From Paracoccus onchidii (GTDB lineage Bacteria; Pseudomonadota; Alphaproteobacteria; Rhodobacterales; Rhodobacteraceae), in the NCBI RefSeq assembly GCF_028294535.1, contig NZ_JAQBIE010000004.1, positions 1 through 64,000 on the forward strand: a stretch of DNA of 64,000 bases, read 5' to 3'. Both the position numbers and the translations under genes were made by a program. Shown here one piece after another: positions 1 to 9,972 of this stretch. Under the pieces are notes generated by a model. That model was not told the origin of the DNA and made no database searches. It was given only the letters and a program-made list of their open reading frames with translations. Numbering within the stretch: the first letter of the stretch is position 1; the number at the start of each line of letters is the position of its first letter.

Positions 1-129
1 GTCGAACTGTTCTGCAACCCGAAGCGCAAGCACACGAACAACGGCATGCTGTCGCCCGTTGATCTCGAGATCAGACAGCAGAAACTGAACGAGGCAGATG
101 TGCAGGAAACAAGGGGCAGCTCAATGTGA
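1..129 (+). pseudogene. IS3-family transposase OrfB, C-terminal fragment
   Basis: The window opens inside a frame that runs to a TGA at 127-129. It encodes the end of an IS3-family integrase/transposase: the stretch KRKHTNNGMLSPVDLE is the conserved C-terminal signature of these DDE enzymes. The 5' part lies outside the window, so intactness cannot be judged. The last residues run into what looks like the terminal repeat of the neighbouring element (from 127), so the 3' end was probably truncated when that element inserted. That insertion order is inferred. Confidence 0.7.
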
Positions 130-151
130 ACCGCTCCGTGTTTTCCGGAGG
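127..151. repeat. Probable IS terminal inverted repeat (single end)
   Basis: Starts TGAACCGCTCCG and continues with TTTTCCGGAGG. The TG terminus and GC-rich, purine-ended interior resemble IS3-family ends known from memory. Only this one end was found, so the call rests on resemblance and on its position just outside the orfB stop. Confidence 0.4.
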
Positions 152-165
152 TTGATTTTGGTTAG

Positions 166-1073
166 TTACGCGGCCATGTCTTCAGTTTCCAGAGCGGCGT
201 AGAAGGTTGCCTCTGCTTCTGCCGGCGGGACGTTCCGGATCGGCTCGAGCGGGCGGCGATTGTTGAACCCATCCTCCCATTCAAGGGTGGCATATTCGAC
301 GGCCTCGAAGCTGCGCCAAGGGTCGCGGCGATAGATGACCTTGGCCTTGAAAAGACCGTTGATCGTCTCAGCCAGCGCATTGTCATAGCTGTCGCCAACG
401 CCGCCAACCGAAGGTTCGATGCCGACCTCGTCCCGCCACTCGGTGTAGCGAATGAACAGGTGTTGAGAGCCGCGGTCGGAGTGGTGGACGAGCCCCGCGC
501 CCTTGACCGGACGGCGATCATGAACAGCGCAGGCAGGCGTCGAGCACGAAGCCTGCCTGCGCTGTTTGGCGTGCCCGCCAGCCGACGACGCGACGCGCGT
601 CGGCATCGATGACGAAGGCTGCATAGACGAACCCCCGCCAAGTCGCGACGTAGGTGAAATCGCTGACCTAGAGCAGGTTTGGCGCGGGCACGCGGAACTG
701 CCGGTTCACCTTGTCCTGCGGGCACGGGACCTTCTTGTCAGGGATGGTCGTCTTGTGTGGTTTGCCTCGCAATAATGCCCTGAATGCCCATCCCCCTCAT
801 CAACCGGGCCATCGTGCAACGGGCGACATCGAAGCCTTCCCGATCCAGTTGCCGCCAGACCTTGCGCACGCCATAGACACGCTGGTTCTCTTTGAACACG
901 CGCTCGATCTCGGGTCGCAAGGCCGCCTCCCGCCGGACGCGATCCGACAGCCGGGCCGGATCGGCACGCTTCGCCAGGTGATCGTAGCAGGTGGACGGGG
1001 CGATCGGCAGAACCTTGCAGAACGGCTCGACCCCATGCGCCTCCCGATGATCGTCAATAAACCCGACCATCAC
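166..1073 (-). pseudogene. IS3-family transposase OrfB, frameshifted and with an internal stop
   Basis: The N-terminal HTH-21-like part reads from about 1073 to 738 (GVEPFCKVLPIAPSTCYDHL and onward). The catalytic core is recognisable down to the stop at 166-168 (HHSDRGSQ, then SYDNALAETINGLFK and YNxRR-like FNNRRP). Three lesions separate these parts: a frameshift near 771, an in-frame TAG at complement 668-670 where the family has Trp (LLxVSDFTYVATW), and a second frameshift near 530. The DDE core is thus split over three frames and no full transposase can be made. Without the lesions the length would be normal for IS3 OrfB. Confidence 0.8.
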
Positions 1074-1094
1074 CTCGACCGGCGGTCGAGCATT

Positions 1095-1281
1095 TCAGGC
1101 AGCGCTCGAAGCGATGCCGCTGCTGCCTTCGATCATCGCAAAATACGCTGACGCCTTGCGCAGGATCTCGTTGGCTTGGCGCAGTTCCCGGTTCTCCGGC
1201 TCCAGAGCCTTCATCTTCTCGGCCTTCTTGATCCACTCGTGCAGGGGCTGGGGCGCACAGCCATAAGGGGTCACGATTGGA
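1095..1281 (-). pseudogene. IS3-family OrfA remnant (C-terminal part)
   Basis: The minus strand encodes the C-terminal half of an IS3 OrfA, including CAPQPLHEWIKKAEKM and RELRQANEILRKASAYFA, ending at TGA 1095-1097. This leucine-zipper-like segment normally follows an N-terminal HTH, which is missing. Upstream the same frame meets a stop at 1284-1286. OrfA is therefore 5'-truncated, next to a 14-bp palindrome at 1281-1294. Confidence 0.65.
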
Positions 1282-1294
1282 TGTCAATTGACAT
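1281..1294. repeat. 14-bp perfect palindrome at the IS edge
   Basis: ATGTCAATTGACAT is its own reverse complement. It sits exactly where recognisable orfA sequence stops. It could be an operator, an old target site or chance. The rest of the stretch up to folA (about 1295-1548) shows no gene that I recognise, only an unsupported 37-codon frame on the minus strand (1284-1397). Confidence 0.4.
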
Positions 1295-1548
1295 ATATAG
1301 CGTCCGATTTGGGTTGCGTCAGGCGATGCCTTTCCAGGAGCCATTTCAGCGACGCTGCCGGAATCTGCACCGCAGTATCGGCGTGATCATACCACATCAC
1401 CTATCGATGGCGCGGCGTGCAATCATGCCTTCACACCAGTCGGAAACGTGGCCATTGATCTCCTGCTACCGAGAGAAGCTCGGGGGCGTCCGGCCCCCCT
1501 CGGGGCAGCGCGATAAGCCAGCGGCCCTGAAGTCGCGCGGTTCCGAAC

Positions 1549-2055
1549 TCAGGGCGCAGCGTCAGCGGTGACGCGATGATATTCGGTGACAGAACATCGC
1601 GGTGCATCGTGTCGTAGAATTTTCGACTGCCCTTTGGTCCAATGATCCGAGGGAATCTCGGGGAAGAATGCATCGGCGTCCTGGATCTCGGTTTCGACCG
1701 TAGACAAAAGGATGCGATCTGCGCGGCAAAGCATCTGGCGATAGATCTGCTCGCCGCCGATGCAGTAGATATTCTTGTAGCCGCGCGATTCCGCATGGGA
1801 GATTGCGCCATCCAGTTCGACGACCGCAATCTCGGGGCCCAGGTCCAGCGGCTGACGGCTGACCACGATGTTCAGACGGTTTGGCAGCGGGCGTTTGGGA
1901 AGGCTGTCCCAGGTTTTTCGGCCCATGATCACGGCGCCCCCCGTGGTCTGCGCCTTGAAATAGGCGAAATCCTCGGGGATGTGCCAGGGGATGGTATTGT
2001 CACGGCCGATGGCACCGTTGCGATCCTGAGCGGCAATCAAGGTCAGCATGGACAT
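1549..2055 (-). CDS. folA: Dihydrofolate reductase
   Basis: Reduces dihydrofolate to tetrahydrofolate with NADPH in the cytoplasm, recycling the folate oxidised by thymidylate synthase. The 168-residue length is normal. Visible family features are the N-terminal LIAAQDRNGAIG strand/loop, PWHIPEDF with the catalytic acid at D29, GRKTWDSLP near residue 45 for NADPH binding, and IYCIGGEQIY toward the C-terminus. Its ATG shares one base with the thyA stop (TGATG at 2053-2057), so the two genes are almost certainly co-transcribed and translationally coupled. Confidence 0.95.
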   Translation of the reverse strand: MSMLTLIAAQDRNGAIGRDNTIPWHIPEDFAYFKAQTTGGAVIMGRKTWDSLPKRPLPNRLNIVVSRQPLDLGPEIAVVELDGAISHAESRGYKNIYCIGGEQIYRQMLCRADRILLSTVETEIQDADAFFPEIPSDHWTKGQSKILRHDAPRCSVTEYHRVTADAAP

Positions 2056-2861
2056 CAGACCGCCACCGGGGCCTTGATCGCAGGATATGGATCATATCCT
2101 TCGAACTTGAAATCTTCGAACCGGAAATCCGTCAATTGGGACACCTGCCGCTGAATCGTGAGGCGAGGCAAGGGGCGCGGCGTCCTTTCAAGTTGTTCGC
2201 GCACCTGCGACATGTGGTTCGCGTAGATGTGAGCGTCACCAATCGTGTGCACGAAATGGCCGGGCTGATAGCCGCTGACATGGGCGATCATATGGGTCAG
2301 CAGGGCATAGCTGGCAATGTTGAAAGGCACCCCCAGGAACATGTCGGCAGAACGTTGATACAGTTGCAGATGCAGTCTTCCGCCTAGAATGCGCACCTGC
2401 CACAACGTGTGACATGGCGGCAGTGCCATGGCATTCACCTGCAGCGGATTCCAGCCAGAGACAATCAGGCGTCGGCTGTCGGGTGTGTTGCGAATGCTGT
2501 CCATCAGGGTCTTGATCTGATCGGCTTCGGGTTGGGGGGCTGTTTCGCCCTCGGCGCCGAAGCTGCGCCACTGGTGTCCGTAAACCGGACCCAGATCGCC
2601 GTTCTCATCCGCCCACTCATTCCAGATCGAGACACCGTTCTGTTGCAGATAGCCGATATTGGTATCACCCGACAGAAACCACAGAAGTTCATGGATGATC
2701 GAGCGCAGATGCAGCTTTTTCGTGGTGACCAGCGGGAAGCCCTGTGAAAGATCATAGCGCATCTGCATACCGAAGCAGGACCTGGTTCCCGTGCCGGTGC
2801 GGTCCGAGCTGTCTTCACCCTGTTCAAGGATGGTGTTCAGGGCATCCAGATATTGTTGCAC
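2055..2861 (-). CDS. thyA: Thymidylate synthase
   Basis: Converts dUMP to dTMP using methylene-tetrahydrofolate and releases dihydrofolate, which the overlapping folA product recycles. At 268 residues it is close to the E. coli enzyme (264). It shows the phosphate-binding start DRTGTGTRS, the catalytic cysteine C150 in [10 protein letters not shown], and the [17 protein letters not shown] segment. It is first in a thyA-folA operon, and its promoter must lie in the 246-bp gap shared with divergent rfbC. I could not assign a convincing -35/-10 pair there. Confidence 0.96.
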   Translation of the reverse strand: MQQYLDALNTILEQGEDSSDRTGTGTRSCFGMQMRYDLSQGFPLVTTKKLHLRSIIHELLWFLSGDTNIGYLQQNGVSIWNEWADENGDLGPVYGHQWRSFGAEGETAPQPEADQIKTLMDSIRNTPDSRRLIVSGWNPLQVNAMALPPCHTLWQVRILGGRLHLQLYQRSADMFLGVPFNIASYALLTHMIAHVSGYQPGHFVHTIGDAHIYANHMSQVREQLERTPRPLPRLTIQRQVSQLTDFRFEDFKFEGYDPYPAIKAPVAV

Positions 2862-3107
2862 ATTGCGCTCCTTGGACCATTTGTCATGTTCTGCGTCGGG
2901 CAGATGCCGATTTTCCTATGTCAAAGATGTCGGCTTTGAAACCCTTGGGCAAGGATGCTGGTCCGATCGTCAAAGATTGTAAAATGCGTCACGAGTCCTG
3001 TGATGATCGCGGGGTTCGTCTAAGCTGCTGACCGGATGACGTGTCGCGTGACATGACGGGCGCGGGCGCATATACGGTGCTGGTGCTTCTAGTAAACGGT
3101 TGTTGAT

Positions 3108-3668
3108 ATGCAGATCGAAGAAACTGCCCTGCCGGGGGTTCTGATCATAACGCCCAGGCGCCATGGCGATCATCGTGGCTTTTTTTCCGAAAGCTGGAAC
3201 AAGAGAACGCTGGAACGCGCAGGGCTGAGCCTGCCTGAATTCGTGCAAGACAATCATTCGATGTCGCGAGAAACCGGGACTTTGCGTGGATTGCACTATC
3301 AGTCGCCGCCGCATGCACAGGGCAAGCTGGTGCGGTGTGGCCGGGGCTGTCTGTTCGACGTGGCGGTGGATGCGCGCCGGGGCAGTCCGCATTTCGGTCA
3401 ATGGGTCGGTGTGGAACTGTCCTGTGAGAATGGCCGTCAACTTTGGGTGCCGCCGGGTTTCCTGCACGGTTTCGTCACCCGCGAGGCCGATACCGAGATC
3501 ATCTATAAATGCACGGATTATTACGATGCGGACAGTGACGGCGGTGTGCGCTGGGACAGTCTGAATATCGAATGGGGTGTCGCGCGACCGATCCTGTCTG
3601 ACAAGGATCGCGATTGCGTCGCGTTCGGCGAATGGCAAACTCCTTTCAACTTCAATGGTGATGCATGA
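3108..3668 (+). CDS. rfbC: dTDP-4-dehydrorhamnose 3,5-epimerase
   Basis: Third enzyme of dTDP-L-rhamnose synthesis, inverting C3 and C5 of the 4-keto-6-deoxy sugar. The 186-residue cupin has the expected [27 protein letters not shown] (catalytic base H63) and the Tyr-rich YKCTDYY stretch at 133-139 that holds the catalytic tyrosine. It is first in the order C-B-D-A, and its last 4 bases overlap rfbB. No strong Shine-Dalgarno is visible before the ATG. Divergent from thyA. Confidence 0.95.
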   Translation: MQIEETALPGVLIITPRRHGDHRGFFSESWNKRTLERAGLSLPEFVQDNHSMSRETGTLRGLHYQSPPHAQGKLVRCGRGCLFDVAVDARRGSPHFGQWVGVELSCENGRQLWVPPGFLHGFVTREADTEIIYKCTDYYDADSDGGVRWDSLNIEWGVARPILSDKDRDCVAFGEWQTPFNFNGDA

Positions 3669-4702
3669 AGATTCTGGTTACGGGCGGGGCAGGGTTCATC
3701 GGCTCGGCGGTGGTGCGATTGGCGGTCCAGCGCGGGCATGAGATCGTTAATCTGGACGCGCTGACCTATGCCGCGAACTTGGAAAATGTGGCTTCGGTCA
3801 AGGATAGCGATCAATACAGCTTCGAGCAGGCGGATATCCGTGACCGCGCGGCGTTGGACCGGATTTTCCGTGATCATCGCCCTGATGCGGTCATGCATCT
3901 GGCCGCGGAAAGCCATGTCGATCGTTCAATCGACGGCCCCGCAGCGTTTATCGAAACGAATGTGATCGGAACCTTCAACCTTCTCGAAGCGGCACGTGGC
4001 TATTGGATCTCGCAGGGTCGGCCGGACAGGTTCAGGTTTCATCACATTTCGACCGACGAAGTGTTCGGCAGCCTGGGCGATGCGGGGCAGTTCAGTGAAA
4101 CGACGCCCTATGATCCGCGCAGCCCCTATTCGGCCAGCAAGGCCGGATCCGACCATCTGGTGCGCGCTTGGCATGAAACCTATGGTTTGCCTGTCGTACT
4201 GACCAACTGTTCGAACAATTACGGGCCGTATCATTTCCCCGAGAAGCTCGTGCCTGTCGTGATCTTGCGTGCCCTGGCGGGCGAGAAGATCCCGGTTTAT
4301 GGCGATGGTGGCAATGTGCGCGACTGGCTGTATGTCGAAGATCATGCCGATGCCCTTTTGCTTGTTCTGGAAAAGGGGGAAAACGGGCGTAGCTATAATA
4401 TCGGTGGCGAGAACGAGGCCAGAAATATTGATCTGGTTCGCATGATCTGCGCGCATATGGATCGTCTGAACCCGCAATCCGCGCCACATGAACGTTTGAT
4501 CGAGTTCGTGCCCGATCGGCCCGGTCATGACCGGCGTTACGCGATCGACCCGCAGCGTATCCGCGACGAACTGAACTGGCGACCCTCGGTGACGGTGCAG
4601 GAAGGGCTGCGCCTGACGGTCGACTGGTATCTGAACAATCGCGACTGGTGGGAGCCGTTGTTTCAGCGTGACGGGGTTGGCAAGAGGCTTGGCACGGGAT
4701 GA
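3665..4702 (+). CDS. rfbB: dTDP-glucose 4,6-dehydratase
   Basis: Second step of dTDP-L-rhamnose synthesis, making dTDP-4-keto-6-deoxyglucose with bound NAD+. The 345-residue extended SDR has the N-terminal GGAGFIGS Rossmann motif (7-14), the STDEVFG segment with T130-D131-E132, and the Y155-x3-K159 pair in YSASK. The [14 protein letters not shown] substrate loop is present. Overlaps rfbC and rfbD by 4 bases each, so the operon is translationally coupled. Confidence 0.96.
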   Translation: MKILVTGGAGFIGSAVVRLAVQRGHEIVNLDALTYAANLENVASVKDSDQYSFEQADIRDRAALDRIFRDHRPDAVMHLAAESHVDRSIDGPAAFIETNVIGTFNLLEAARGYWISQGRPDRFRFHHISTDEVFGSLGDAGQFSETTPYDPRSPYSASKAGSDHLVRAWHETYGLPVVLTNCSNNYGPYHFPEKLVPVVILRALAGEKIPVYGDGGNVRDWLYVEDHADALLLVLEKGENGRSYNIGGENEARNIDLVRMICAHMDRLNPQSAPHERLIEFVPDRPGHDRRYAIDPQRIRDELNWRPSVTVQEGLRLTVDWYLNNRDWWEPLFQRDGVGKRLGTG

Positions 4703-5559
4703 CCGGGGATATTCTGGTTTTCGGCCGCACCGGGCAGGTCGCCCAGGAACTGGGCCTGTTGGCACCCGGCGCCATATATTTGGGGCGTGACAAGGCGGAT
4801 CTGAAAGATCCCCGGGGTTGCGCCGAGCAGATTTTGTCGATCAGGCCACGTGCGGTTCTGAATGTCGCGGCCTATACCGCTGTCGATCAGGCCGAGGCCG
4901 AGGAACCTGAGGCGCGGATCATCAACGGTGAAGCGCCAGCGGCAATGGCCCGGGCAGCAGCGGAACTGGATATCCCTTTCCTGCATGTTTCGACCGATTA
5001 TGTGTTTGACGGGACGGGCGGGCAGGCACGTTCGGAAATGGCTGCCACGGCACCCTTGGGGGCATATGGACGCAGCAAGCTGATGGGTGAGCATGGTGTT
5101 GAAAATGCCGGCGGCAACTGGGCTGTGCTGCGAACATCCTGGGTTTTTTCCAGTTTCGGCAACAATTTCGTCAAGACAATGCTGCGCTTGGGTTCTGCCA
5201 AGGATGAGCTGGGGATCGTTGGCGATCAGATCGGCGGCCCCACCCCCGCCAAGGATATCGCGGCTGCACTTCTGGTCATGGCAGAACAGATGAGCGTCGA
5301 TCCCGGCAAAGGTGGAATCTACCATTTTGCGGGCGCACCGGATGCAAGCTGGGCCGAGTTCGCGCAAGAGATTTTCGCGCAGGCGAAGCTTGGCTGCAAG
5401 ATCCGCGAGATTGCGACCGCCGAATACCCGACGCCGGCGGTGCGGCCGCTGAATTCGCGATTGGATTGCGGCGCGATTGCGCAGAGGTTCGGGATCAGGC
5501 GCCCTGATTGGCGTGAAGGGCTGGCCGAGGTGCTGGCAAGACTGGAGCAGATAAGATGA
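4699..5559 (+). CDS. rfbD: dTDP-4-dehydrorhamnose reductase
   Basis: Last step of dTDP-L-rhamnose synthesis, an NAD(P)H-dependent reduction at C4. The 286-residue SDR shows [11 protein letters not shown] at the N-terminus for cofactor binding, [21 protein letters not shown] near residue 98, and the Y123-x3-K127 catalytic pair in YGRSK. Overlaps rfbB upstream and rfbA downstream by 4 bases. Confidence 0.95.
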   Translation: MTGDILVFGRTGQVAQELGLLAPGAIYLGRDKADLKDPRGCAEQILSIRPRAVLNVAAYTAVDQAEAEEPEARIINGEAPAAMARAAAELDIPFLHVSTDYVFDGTGGQARSEMAATAPLGAYGRSKLMGEHGVENAGGNWAVLRTSWVFSSFGNNFVKTMLRLGSAKDELGIVGDQIGGPTPAKDIAAALLVMAEQMSVDPGKGGIYHFAGAPDASWAEFAQEIFAQAKLGCKIREIATAEYPTPAVRPLNSRLDCGAIAQRFGIRRPDWREGLAEVLARLEQIR

Positions 5560-6437
5560 CACAGCGTAAAGGTATCATACTTGCCGGCGGTTCCGGCACG
5601 CGACTTTACCCGATCACGATGGGCGTGTCCAAGCAGCTCTTGCCGCTTTATGACAAGCCGATGATCTATTATCCGATCACCGTGTTGATGCTGGCCGGAA
5701 TTCGCGAGATCGCAATCATCACGACGCCCGAAGATCAGGCTCAGTTTCAACGCTTGCTGGGGGATGGTAGCCAGTGGGGGGTTCAGTTCACGTGGATTGT
5801 TCAGCCGTCGCCTGACGGGCTGGCGCAAGCCTATCTGCTGGCGCGCGACTTTCTTCGGGGCAGCCCGTCCGCGATGGTTCTGGGTGACAACATCTTCTTC
5901 GGGCATGGGTTGCCGATCTTGCTGAAGGCCGCGGATGACCGGCCAGAGGGTGGCACGGTGTTCGGCTATCAGGTCAGCGATCCCGAACGCTATGGGGTTG
6001 TGGATTTCGATGGGGATGGACGGGCACGCGCGATCATCGAAAAGCCCGCAAAGCCGCCGTCACATTATGCCGTGACTGGCCTGTATTTCCTGGACGGTTC
6101 CGCCCCTGATCGGGCCGCTGACGTGCGTCCGTCAGAACGTGGCGAACTGGAAATCACCACCTTGCTCGAAAGCTATCTGTCCGATGGTGTTCTGACGGTC
6201 GAAAAAATGGGCCGCGGTTTTGCATGGCTGGACACGGGAACGCATGCAAGCCTGCTTGATGCAGGAAACTTCGTGCGCACATTGGAAAACCGGCAGGGTC
6301 TGCAGACCGGCTGCCCGGAAGAAATCGCCTTCGAGGCAGGTTGGATCTCAGCCGATGATCTGCAGGCGAGGGCCGCAAAATTCGCGAAGAACGAATACGG
6401 CAGTTATCTGCTGCGCCTGCTGGCCGAGAAAGGCTGA
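5556..6437 (+). CDS. rfbA: Glucose-1-phosphate thymidylyltransferase
   Basis: First pathway step: joins dTTP and glucose-1-phosphate to dTDP-glucose. The 293-residue protein has the nucleotide-binding GGSGTRLYP (11-19) and [16 protein letters not shown], then [11 protein letters not shown], typical of RmlA. With rfbC, B and D it makes a complete dTDP-L-rhamnose set. Its final 34 bases overlap the 3' end of the converging glycosyltransferase gene, with no room for a separate terminator between them. Confidence 0.96.
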   Translation: MTQRKGIILAGGSGTRLYPITMGVSKQLLPLYDKPMIYYPITVLMLAGIREIAIITTPEDQAQFQRLLGDGSQWGVQFTWIVQPSPDGLAQAYLLARDFLRGSPSAMVLGDNIFFGHGLPILLKAADDRPEGGTVFGYQVSDPERYGVVDFDGDGRARAIIEKPAKPPSHYAVTGLYFLDGSAPDRAADVRPSERGELEITTLLESYLSDGVLTVEKMGRGFAWLDTGTHASLLDAGNFVRTLENRQGLQTGCPEEIAFEAGWISADDLQARAAKFAKNEYGSYLLRLLAEKG

Positions 6438-7408
6438 CGTAAACGCCCTGTTGCGGTGGCTGCCATCAGGGCCGCCGTGCCGGCGCGGGTCTGCCGATAA
6501 AGCCCAAGGTGATACAGCCGTTGCGCGGCTACGGGACCCTTGCAGCGCAGGGCGGCAATTGTCAGGTCCAGGATTCGGCGATTGTCTTCGGTCAATAATG
6601 TACGGCTTGCGTTCAGGGCCGTGTGATTGGCCGCGACCCATTTCCCAAAGTCACCGGCAAATAGCTGGCCCAAGCGTTTCGCCATCGCCGAAGTCGTATC
6701 GTTCCGGCCCATTTCCGCCATGCCATGCTGGCGATACAGCAGCACCGGATGATGGTCGTGAATGATCTTCGCCCCCGCGCCTGATGTCAGTTGATAGGCC
6801 CACCAATCATGCGACTGGATGTCGGCCGAACTGGCCGCTTCCACCCCCGCCTTCAGAAGTGCGGCGGCGGCGGGATTGAAGACCGATGTGTTTCCAGCCA
6901 TGCAGGCCTGAACCAACGCGTTGCGAAATGTCAGGGGACGAGAAAAATGGCGTGATTGCGCGACCGGTTCAAGATTCTCATCCGTGATGGTTGTTCTTGC
7001 CGCGTAATGTGCCGGACCCGAAATCCGTGCCAGTTTGCTGACCGCCCGCTCGATTTTTTCCGGGTGCCAGACGTCGTCCTGATCGCAAAATGCCAGCATG
7101 CGGTCACGGGGGGCCATCCTGATCAAATGTAGAAAGTTCTGCGTGGCTCCTTGGCGGGGGCCGTCGATCAAATGTATCCGCCGATGCCCATGCGTATCCG
7201 CGAAATTGGCGATCAGCCGGCGCGTGTCATCCTGCGAGCCATCGTCAGACACGAACAGGCGCCAATGCGGGTATGCCTGTGTTGCGATACTATTCAGTTG
7301 TTCCTGAATGTATCGTGCGCCCTGATAGCTTGCCATCAGGATCTGGACTTCGCGGCGATCATCGGTCCGGACGTCAGGGTTGCTGGCCGATGGGGGCGTC
7401 TGTGTCAT
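6404..7408 (-). CDS. Glycosyltransferase, family 2
   Basis: A 334-residue GT-A fold transferase. The N-terminus carries [27 protein letters not shown] (nucleotide-sugar binding) and [14 protein letters not shown], whose DxD-like cluster binds metal. Family 2 rhamnosyltransferases share this look, and the abutting rfb operon makes dTDP-rhamnose a sensible donor, but donor and acceptor cannot be read from sequence. It converges on rfbA with a 34-bp overlap. No strong Shine-Dalgarno precedes the chosen ATG. Confidence 0.85.
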   Translation of the reverse strand: MTQTPPSASNPDVRTDDRREVQILMASYQGARYIQEQLNSIATQAYPHWRLFVSDDGSQDDTRRLIANFADTHGHRRIHLIDGPRQGATQNFLHLIRMAPRDRMLAFCDQDDVWHPEKIERAVSKLARISGPAHYAARTTITDENLEPVAQSRHFSRPLTFRNALVQACMAGNTSVFNPAAAALLKAGVEAASSADIQSHDWWAYQLTSGAGAKIIHDHHPVLLYRQHGMAEMGRNDTTSAMAKRLGQLFAGDFGKWVAANHTALNASRTLLTEDNRRILDLTIAALRCKGPVAAQRLYHLGLYRQTRAGTAALMAATATGRLRQPFSASRRSR

Positions 7409-7475
7409 GTCGGGCGGTCTTGGTCATGGATGCGCGGGTTCTTTCTGCCGTGTTGTCCGACCTTGCGCAATCGGT

Positions 7476-7997
7476 CTATCCCGCCTGGCGTGCGATATCG
7501 GCAATCAGCACCGCATTGACCGGCAGTGACGTCGCCTGACGTGCAGCCCCCAGCAAGGCCTTGCGCAGCGTTCCGAGGCTGGCTTCGGTGGTGAAATTTC
7601 CGTCGAAACCACCCGTGTTGGCGTGGATCAGCAGTTGACGCAGCAATGCGTCGCGCAGCCGATGTTCCTGCGCTTTCATGTCTTCCAGCTGGTCTTCATC
7701 GGTTTCTATGCTGAGCGTCAGGATCATCATTGCCCCCATGTCGCCCTGCCGCATCATCGGGACGAAGAACTGGGACGGAAAGGTGAACCATCCCGGCGGG
7801 GTATCTTTGTGTTCGGTATGCCCCTTTTGTGTGTCAGCACTGTCAGTTTTGGTCGAGGCGGCGGTGGTGTCGCCTGCATGCTTGGTTGGGGATTGCGCGG
7901 CATGATCTTCGGGTGCGGTGGGATGCAGATAGTCCCCCGCCGCGATTCCCGCAGCCAGTCCGATCAGCGGTGCAAGCAGAGTCAGGAATTTTGTCAT
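7476..7997 (-). CDS. FliL-like flagellar basal-body-associated protein
   Basis: 173 residues with one N-terminal membrane segment (LLAPLIGLAAGIAAG), a low-complexity Thr/Asp/His linker (about 30-65) and a C-terminal domain that ends LPVNAVLIADIARQ, resembling the FliL ending (V-LxTDFVxQ). FliL stabilises the stator/rotor interface in the inner membrane. The gene follows flgH by 9 bp in the same direction with a GAGG ribosome site, so it belongs to the flagellar operon. Similarity is weak in the linker, so the exact name is not certain. Confidence 0.65.
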   Translation of the reverse strand: MTKFLTLLAPLIGLAAGIAAGDYLHPTAPEDHAAQSPTKHAGDTTAASTKTDSADTQKGHTEHKDTPPGWFTFPSQFFVPMMRQGDMGAMMILTLSIETDEDQLEDMKAQEHRLRDALLRQLLIHANTGGFDGNFTTEASLGTLRKALLGAARQATSLPVNAVLIADIARQAG

Positions 7998-8006
7998 TGC
8001 AAGGCC

Positions 8007-8732
8007 TCAGTATGGCAGAAGGATATCGGCGATTTGCTGGCCATAGCGGGGCTGTTGCACATCGGTGATCTGCCCGCGTCCGCCATAGGAAATGCGTGCC
8101 CCGGCAATCCGGTCATATTCGATTTCATTGTTCCGATCGATGTCGTCCGGTCTGACAAACCCGGCTACGGTCAGCTCGCGCAGCTCGTAATTGACGCGCA
8201 CCTCTTGCGATCCCTGAATTTGAAGTGTGCCATTGGGCAATCGGTCCACCACGGTTGCGGCAACTCGCAAGGTCAGCTTGTCGCGCCGCGAGATGTTGCC
8301 GCTACCCTTGTAGGTCGAGCTTGATGACGCATCTGCAAGGTCGTCAAAGCTGGCGCCGGGTGGCAGTTTGTCTGCCAGGCGTTGCGGAATTCCCACCATC
8401 TGGGGAATGGACAGATTGTCATCGGCCGAACGTGACCGGTCCGAGCTGTTGGAAATTTCTGCGCGGTCATCGATTTCGATGACAACTGTCAACAGATCGC
8501 CGCGGGTTGCCGCACGCCTGTCCGAGATCAGCGAAGAAGAACCACCGGCCCATAGCGAAGCCGCTGCTTCGGGGCGACCGGAATCGACGGGGATTTCCAG
8601 CGGCGGATTGGTCATCGCCAGAAATTCCTCGCTGTTGCGCGGCGATGTGAGGTCGGGTGCCTGACCGATATCGGCGACACGCGAACACGCGCCGAGGGCC
8701 AGCGCCAAACATATGAATTTGAAACTTTGCAT
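8007..8732 (-). CDS. flgH: Flagellar L-ring lipoprotein
   Basis: Forms the outer-membrane L ring around the flagellar rod. The 241-residue precursor has a lipoprotein signal peptide ending ALALGAC, so Cys16 is expected to be acylated. The mature part shows RAATRGDLLTVVIEIDD, then STYKGSGNISRRDKLT and NGTLQIQGSQEVRVN-like strands and the FVRPDDIDRNNEIEYDRIA segment typical of FlgH. A clear AAAGGA ribosome site precedes the ATG. Lies between flgA and the fliL-like gene. Confidence 0.93.
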   Translation of the reverse strand: MQSFKFICLALALGACSRVADIGQAPDLTSPRNSEEFLAMTNPPLEIPVDSGRPEAAASLWAGGSSSLISDRRAATRGDLLTVVIEIDDRAEISNSSDRSRSADDNLSIPQMVGIPQRLADKLPPGASFDDLADASSSSTYKGSGNISRRDKLTLRVAATVVDRLPNGTLQIQGSQEVRVNYELRELTVAGFVRPDDIDRNNEIEYDRIAGARISYGGRGQITDVQQPRYGQQIADILLPY

Positions 8733-8756
8733 GGAATATCCTTTGGCCTGATCGGG

Positions 8757-9176
8757 TCAGAACCCGGCGAGCAGCGTCCCATTGGGCTGAACGCGAACAA
8801 AGATGATCTTGCGGGAATCGGTGTTCATGACGCGCACGATGTCGCCCGCCCCACCATCCGAGAGCGCTCGACCTTGCGCCTTGACCTGCAAGGGACCACG
8901 CTGAAAGGTGACCGATACGGTTTGGTTGCGTGACACTAGGCGCGGCGTTTGCAGAAGGTTGGCGTGGATCGGACGACCTTCATAAATTGTGACGCGAACC
9001 TGCTTGCCAATCGCGCTTGCCGGATCGCTGATGCCGGCGGATTTTCCGTCGATGGCGCGCAGGTCGGCGGGGGCAATGATGGTCCCGGCCTGCAATGTCC
9101 GCGCGGCGGCAAGGACCGCCGAATGAACATGCGTCGGCAGCATCGTCAGGCAAAGAAGGATGAGGAGGTGTCTCAT
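8757..9176 (-). CDS. flgA: Flagellar P-ring assembly chaperone FlgA
   Basis: Periplasmic chaperone needed to assemble FlgI into the P ring. It has 139 residues, so it is a short form with a signal peptide (LLILLCLTMLPTHVHS) and one SAF-type domain: AARTLQAGTIIAPADLRAID, then VTIYEGRPIHANLL and a C-terminal VRVMNTDSRKIIFVRV. Its ATG overlaps the flgG stop by one base. The flgI gene itself is not in the window. Confidence 0.88.
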   Translation of the reverse strand: MRHLLILLCLTMLPTHVHSAVLAAARTLQAGTIIAPADLRAIDGKSAGISDPASAIGKQVRVTIYEGRPIHANLLQTPRLVSRNQTVSVTFQRGPLQVKAQGRALSDGGAGDIVRVMNTDSRKIIFVRVQPNGTLLAGF

Positions 9177-9961
9177 CAGCGGACCTGCGTGGTTGCGCCC
9201 AGCATCTGGTCTGCGGCGGTGATGACCTTGGCGTTCAGTTCATACCCGCGCTGTGCTTTGATCAGCTCGGTGATTTCACGGACGGCATCGACCGAGCTTT
9301 CCTCAAGATACCCCTGGCGCAAGGTGCCGATGCCTTCCTGCCCCGGATCGACAACCTGGGCGTTTCCGGACGCGGCCGTTTCAAGAAAGAGGTTCGAGCC
9401 GATCGCCTCCAGCCCCTTTTGGTTGGCGAAGCCGGCCAGCGTGAACTGCCCCAGCAGCTCTGGTTCGACGCGATCGTCGAAATAGGCATGGACTTCGCCG
9501 CCCGCGTTGATCGAAATGGATCTCGCGTCCTCGGGGATGGCGATTTCCGGCACGACGGGATAGCCGTCCGATGTCACGATCAATCCGTCGGGCGAACGTT
9601 TCAGTCCGCCGTCACGCGTATAGGCCGAAATCCCGGAAGGCAGTGTGACTTCAAGATAACCTTCGCCTTCAATCGCAAGATCAAGATCTCCGCCGGACTG
9701 CGTCAAGGAACCCTGTTGCAGATTGACGCTGACCGCCGTGGGGCGAACGCCAAGGCCCAGCTGGACACCGGCTGGTACCACGGTTCCATCGGCCGCGTTG
9801 ACGGTGCCAGGGCGAGTTGCCTGCTGGTAGTGCAGATCGGCGAATTCGGCGCGGCGCGCGTTGTAGCCAGTGGTCGACATGTTCGCGAGGTTGTTCGAGA
9901 TGACCTCGACCCGGGTTTGCTGCGCGCTCATGCCCGTGGCGGCGATTTGCAATGCTCGCAT
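9176..9961 (-). CDS. flgG: Flagellar distal rod protein FlgG
   Basis: Forms the distal rod of the basal body. The 261 residues start with the conserved rod/hook N-terminus (ALQIAATGMSAQQTRVEVISNN, LANMSTTGYN) and end with the matching C-terminal helix (LIKAQRGYELNAKVI, then ATTQVR), the pair that builds the axial coiled coil. Length matches the family. Sits between flgF (11-bp gap) and flgA (1-bp overlap). Confidence 0.95.
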   Translation of the reverse strand: MRALQIAATGMSAQQTRVEVISNNLANMSTTGYNARRAEFADLHYQQATRPGTVNAADGTVVPAGVQLGLGVRPTAVSVNLQQGSLTQSGGDLDLAIEGEGYLEVTLPSGISAYTRDGGLKRSPDGLIVTSDGYPVVPEIAIPEDARSISINAGGEVHAYFDDRVEPELLGQFTLAGFANQKGLEAIGSNLFLETAASGNAQVVDPGQEGIGTLRQGYLEESSVDAVREITELIKAQRGYELNAKVITAADQMLGATTQVR

Positions 9962-9972
9962 GATGTGTCCTC

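Larger units (their letters stand above)
127..1281 (-). mobile_element. Degenerate IS3-family insertion sequence
   Basis: Fragments of an IS3-type orfA and orfB lie in order on the minus strand. The orfB end is bordered by a TG-starting sequence at 127-151 that resembles IS3-family terminal inverted repeats. No matching repeat was found near the orfA end, where homology stops at about 1270-1281. The element is therefore truncated at its left end as well as mutated inside, and should be immobile by itself. Confidence 0.65.
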
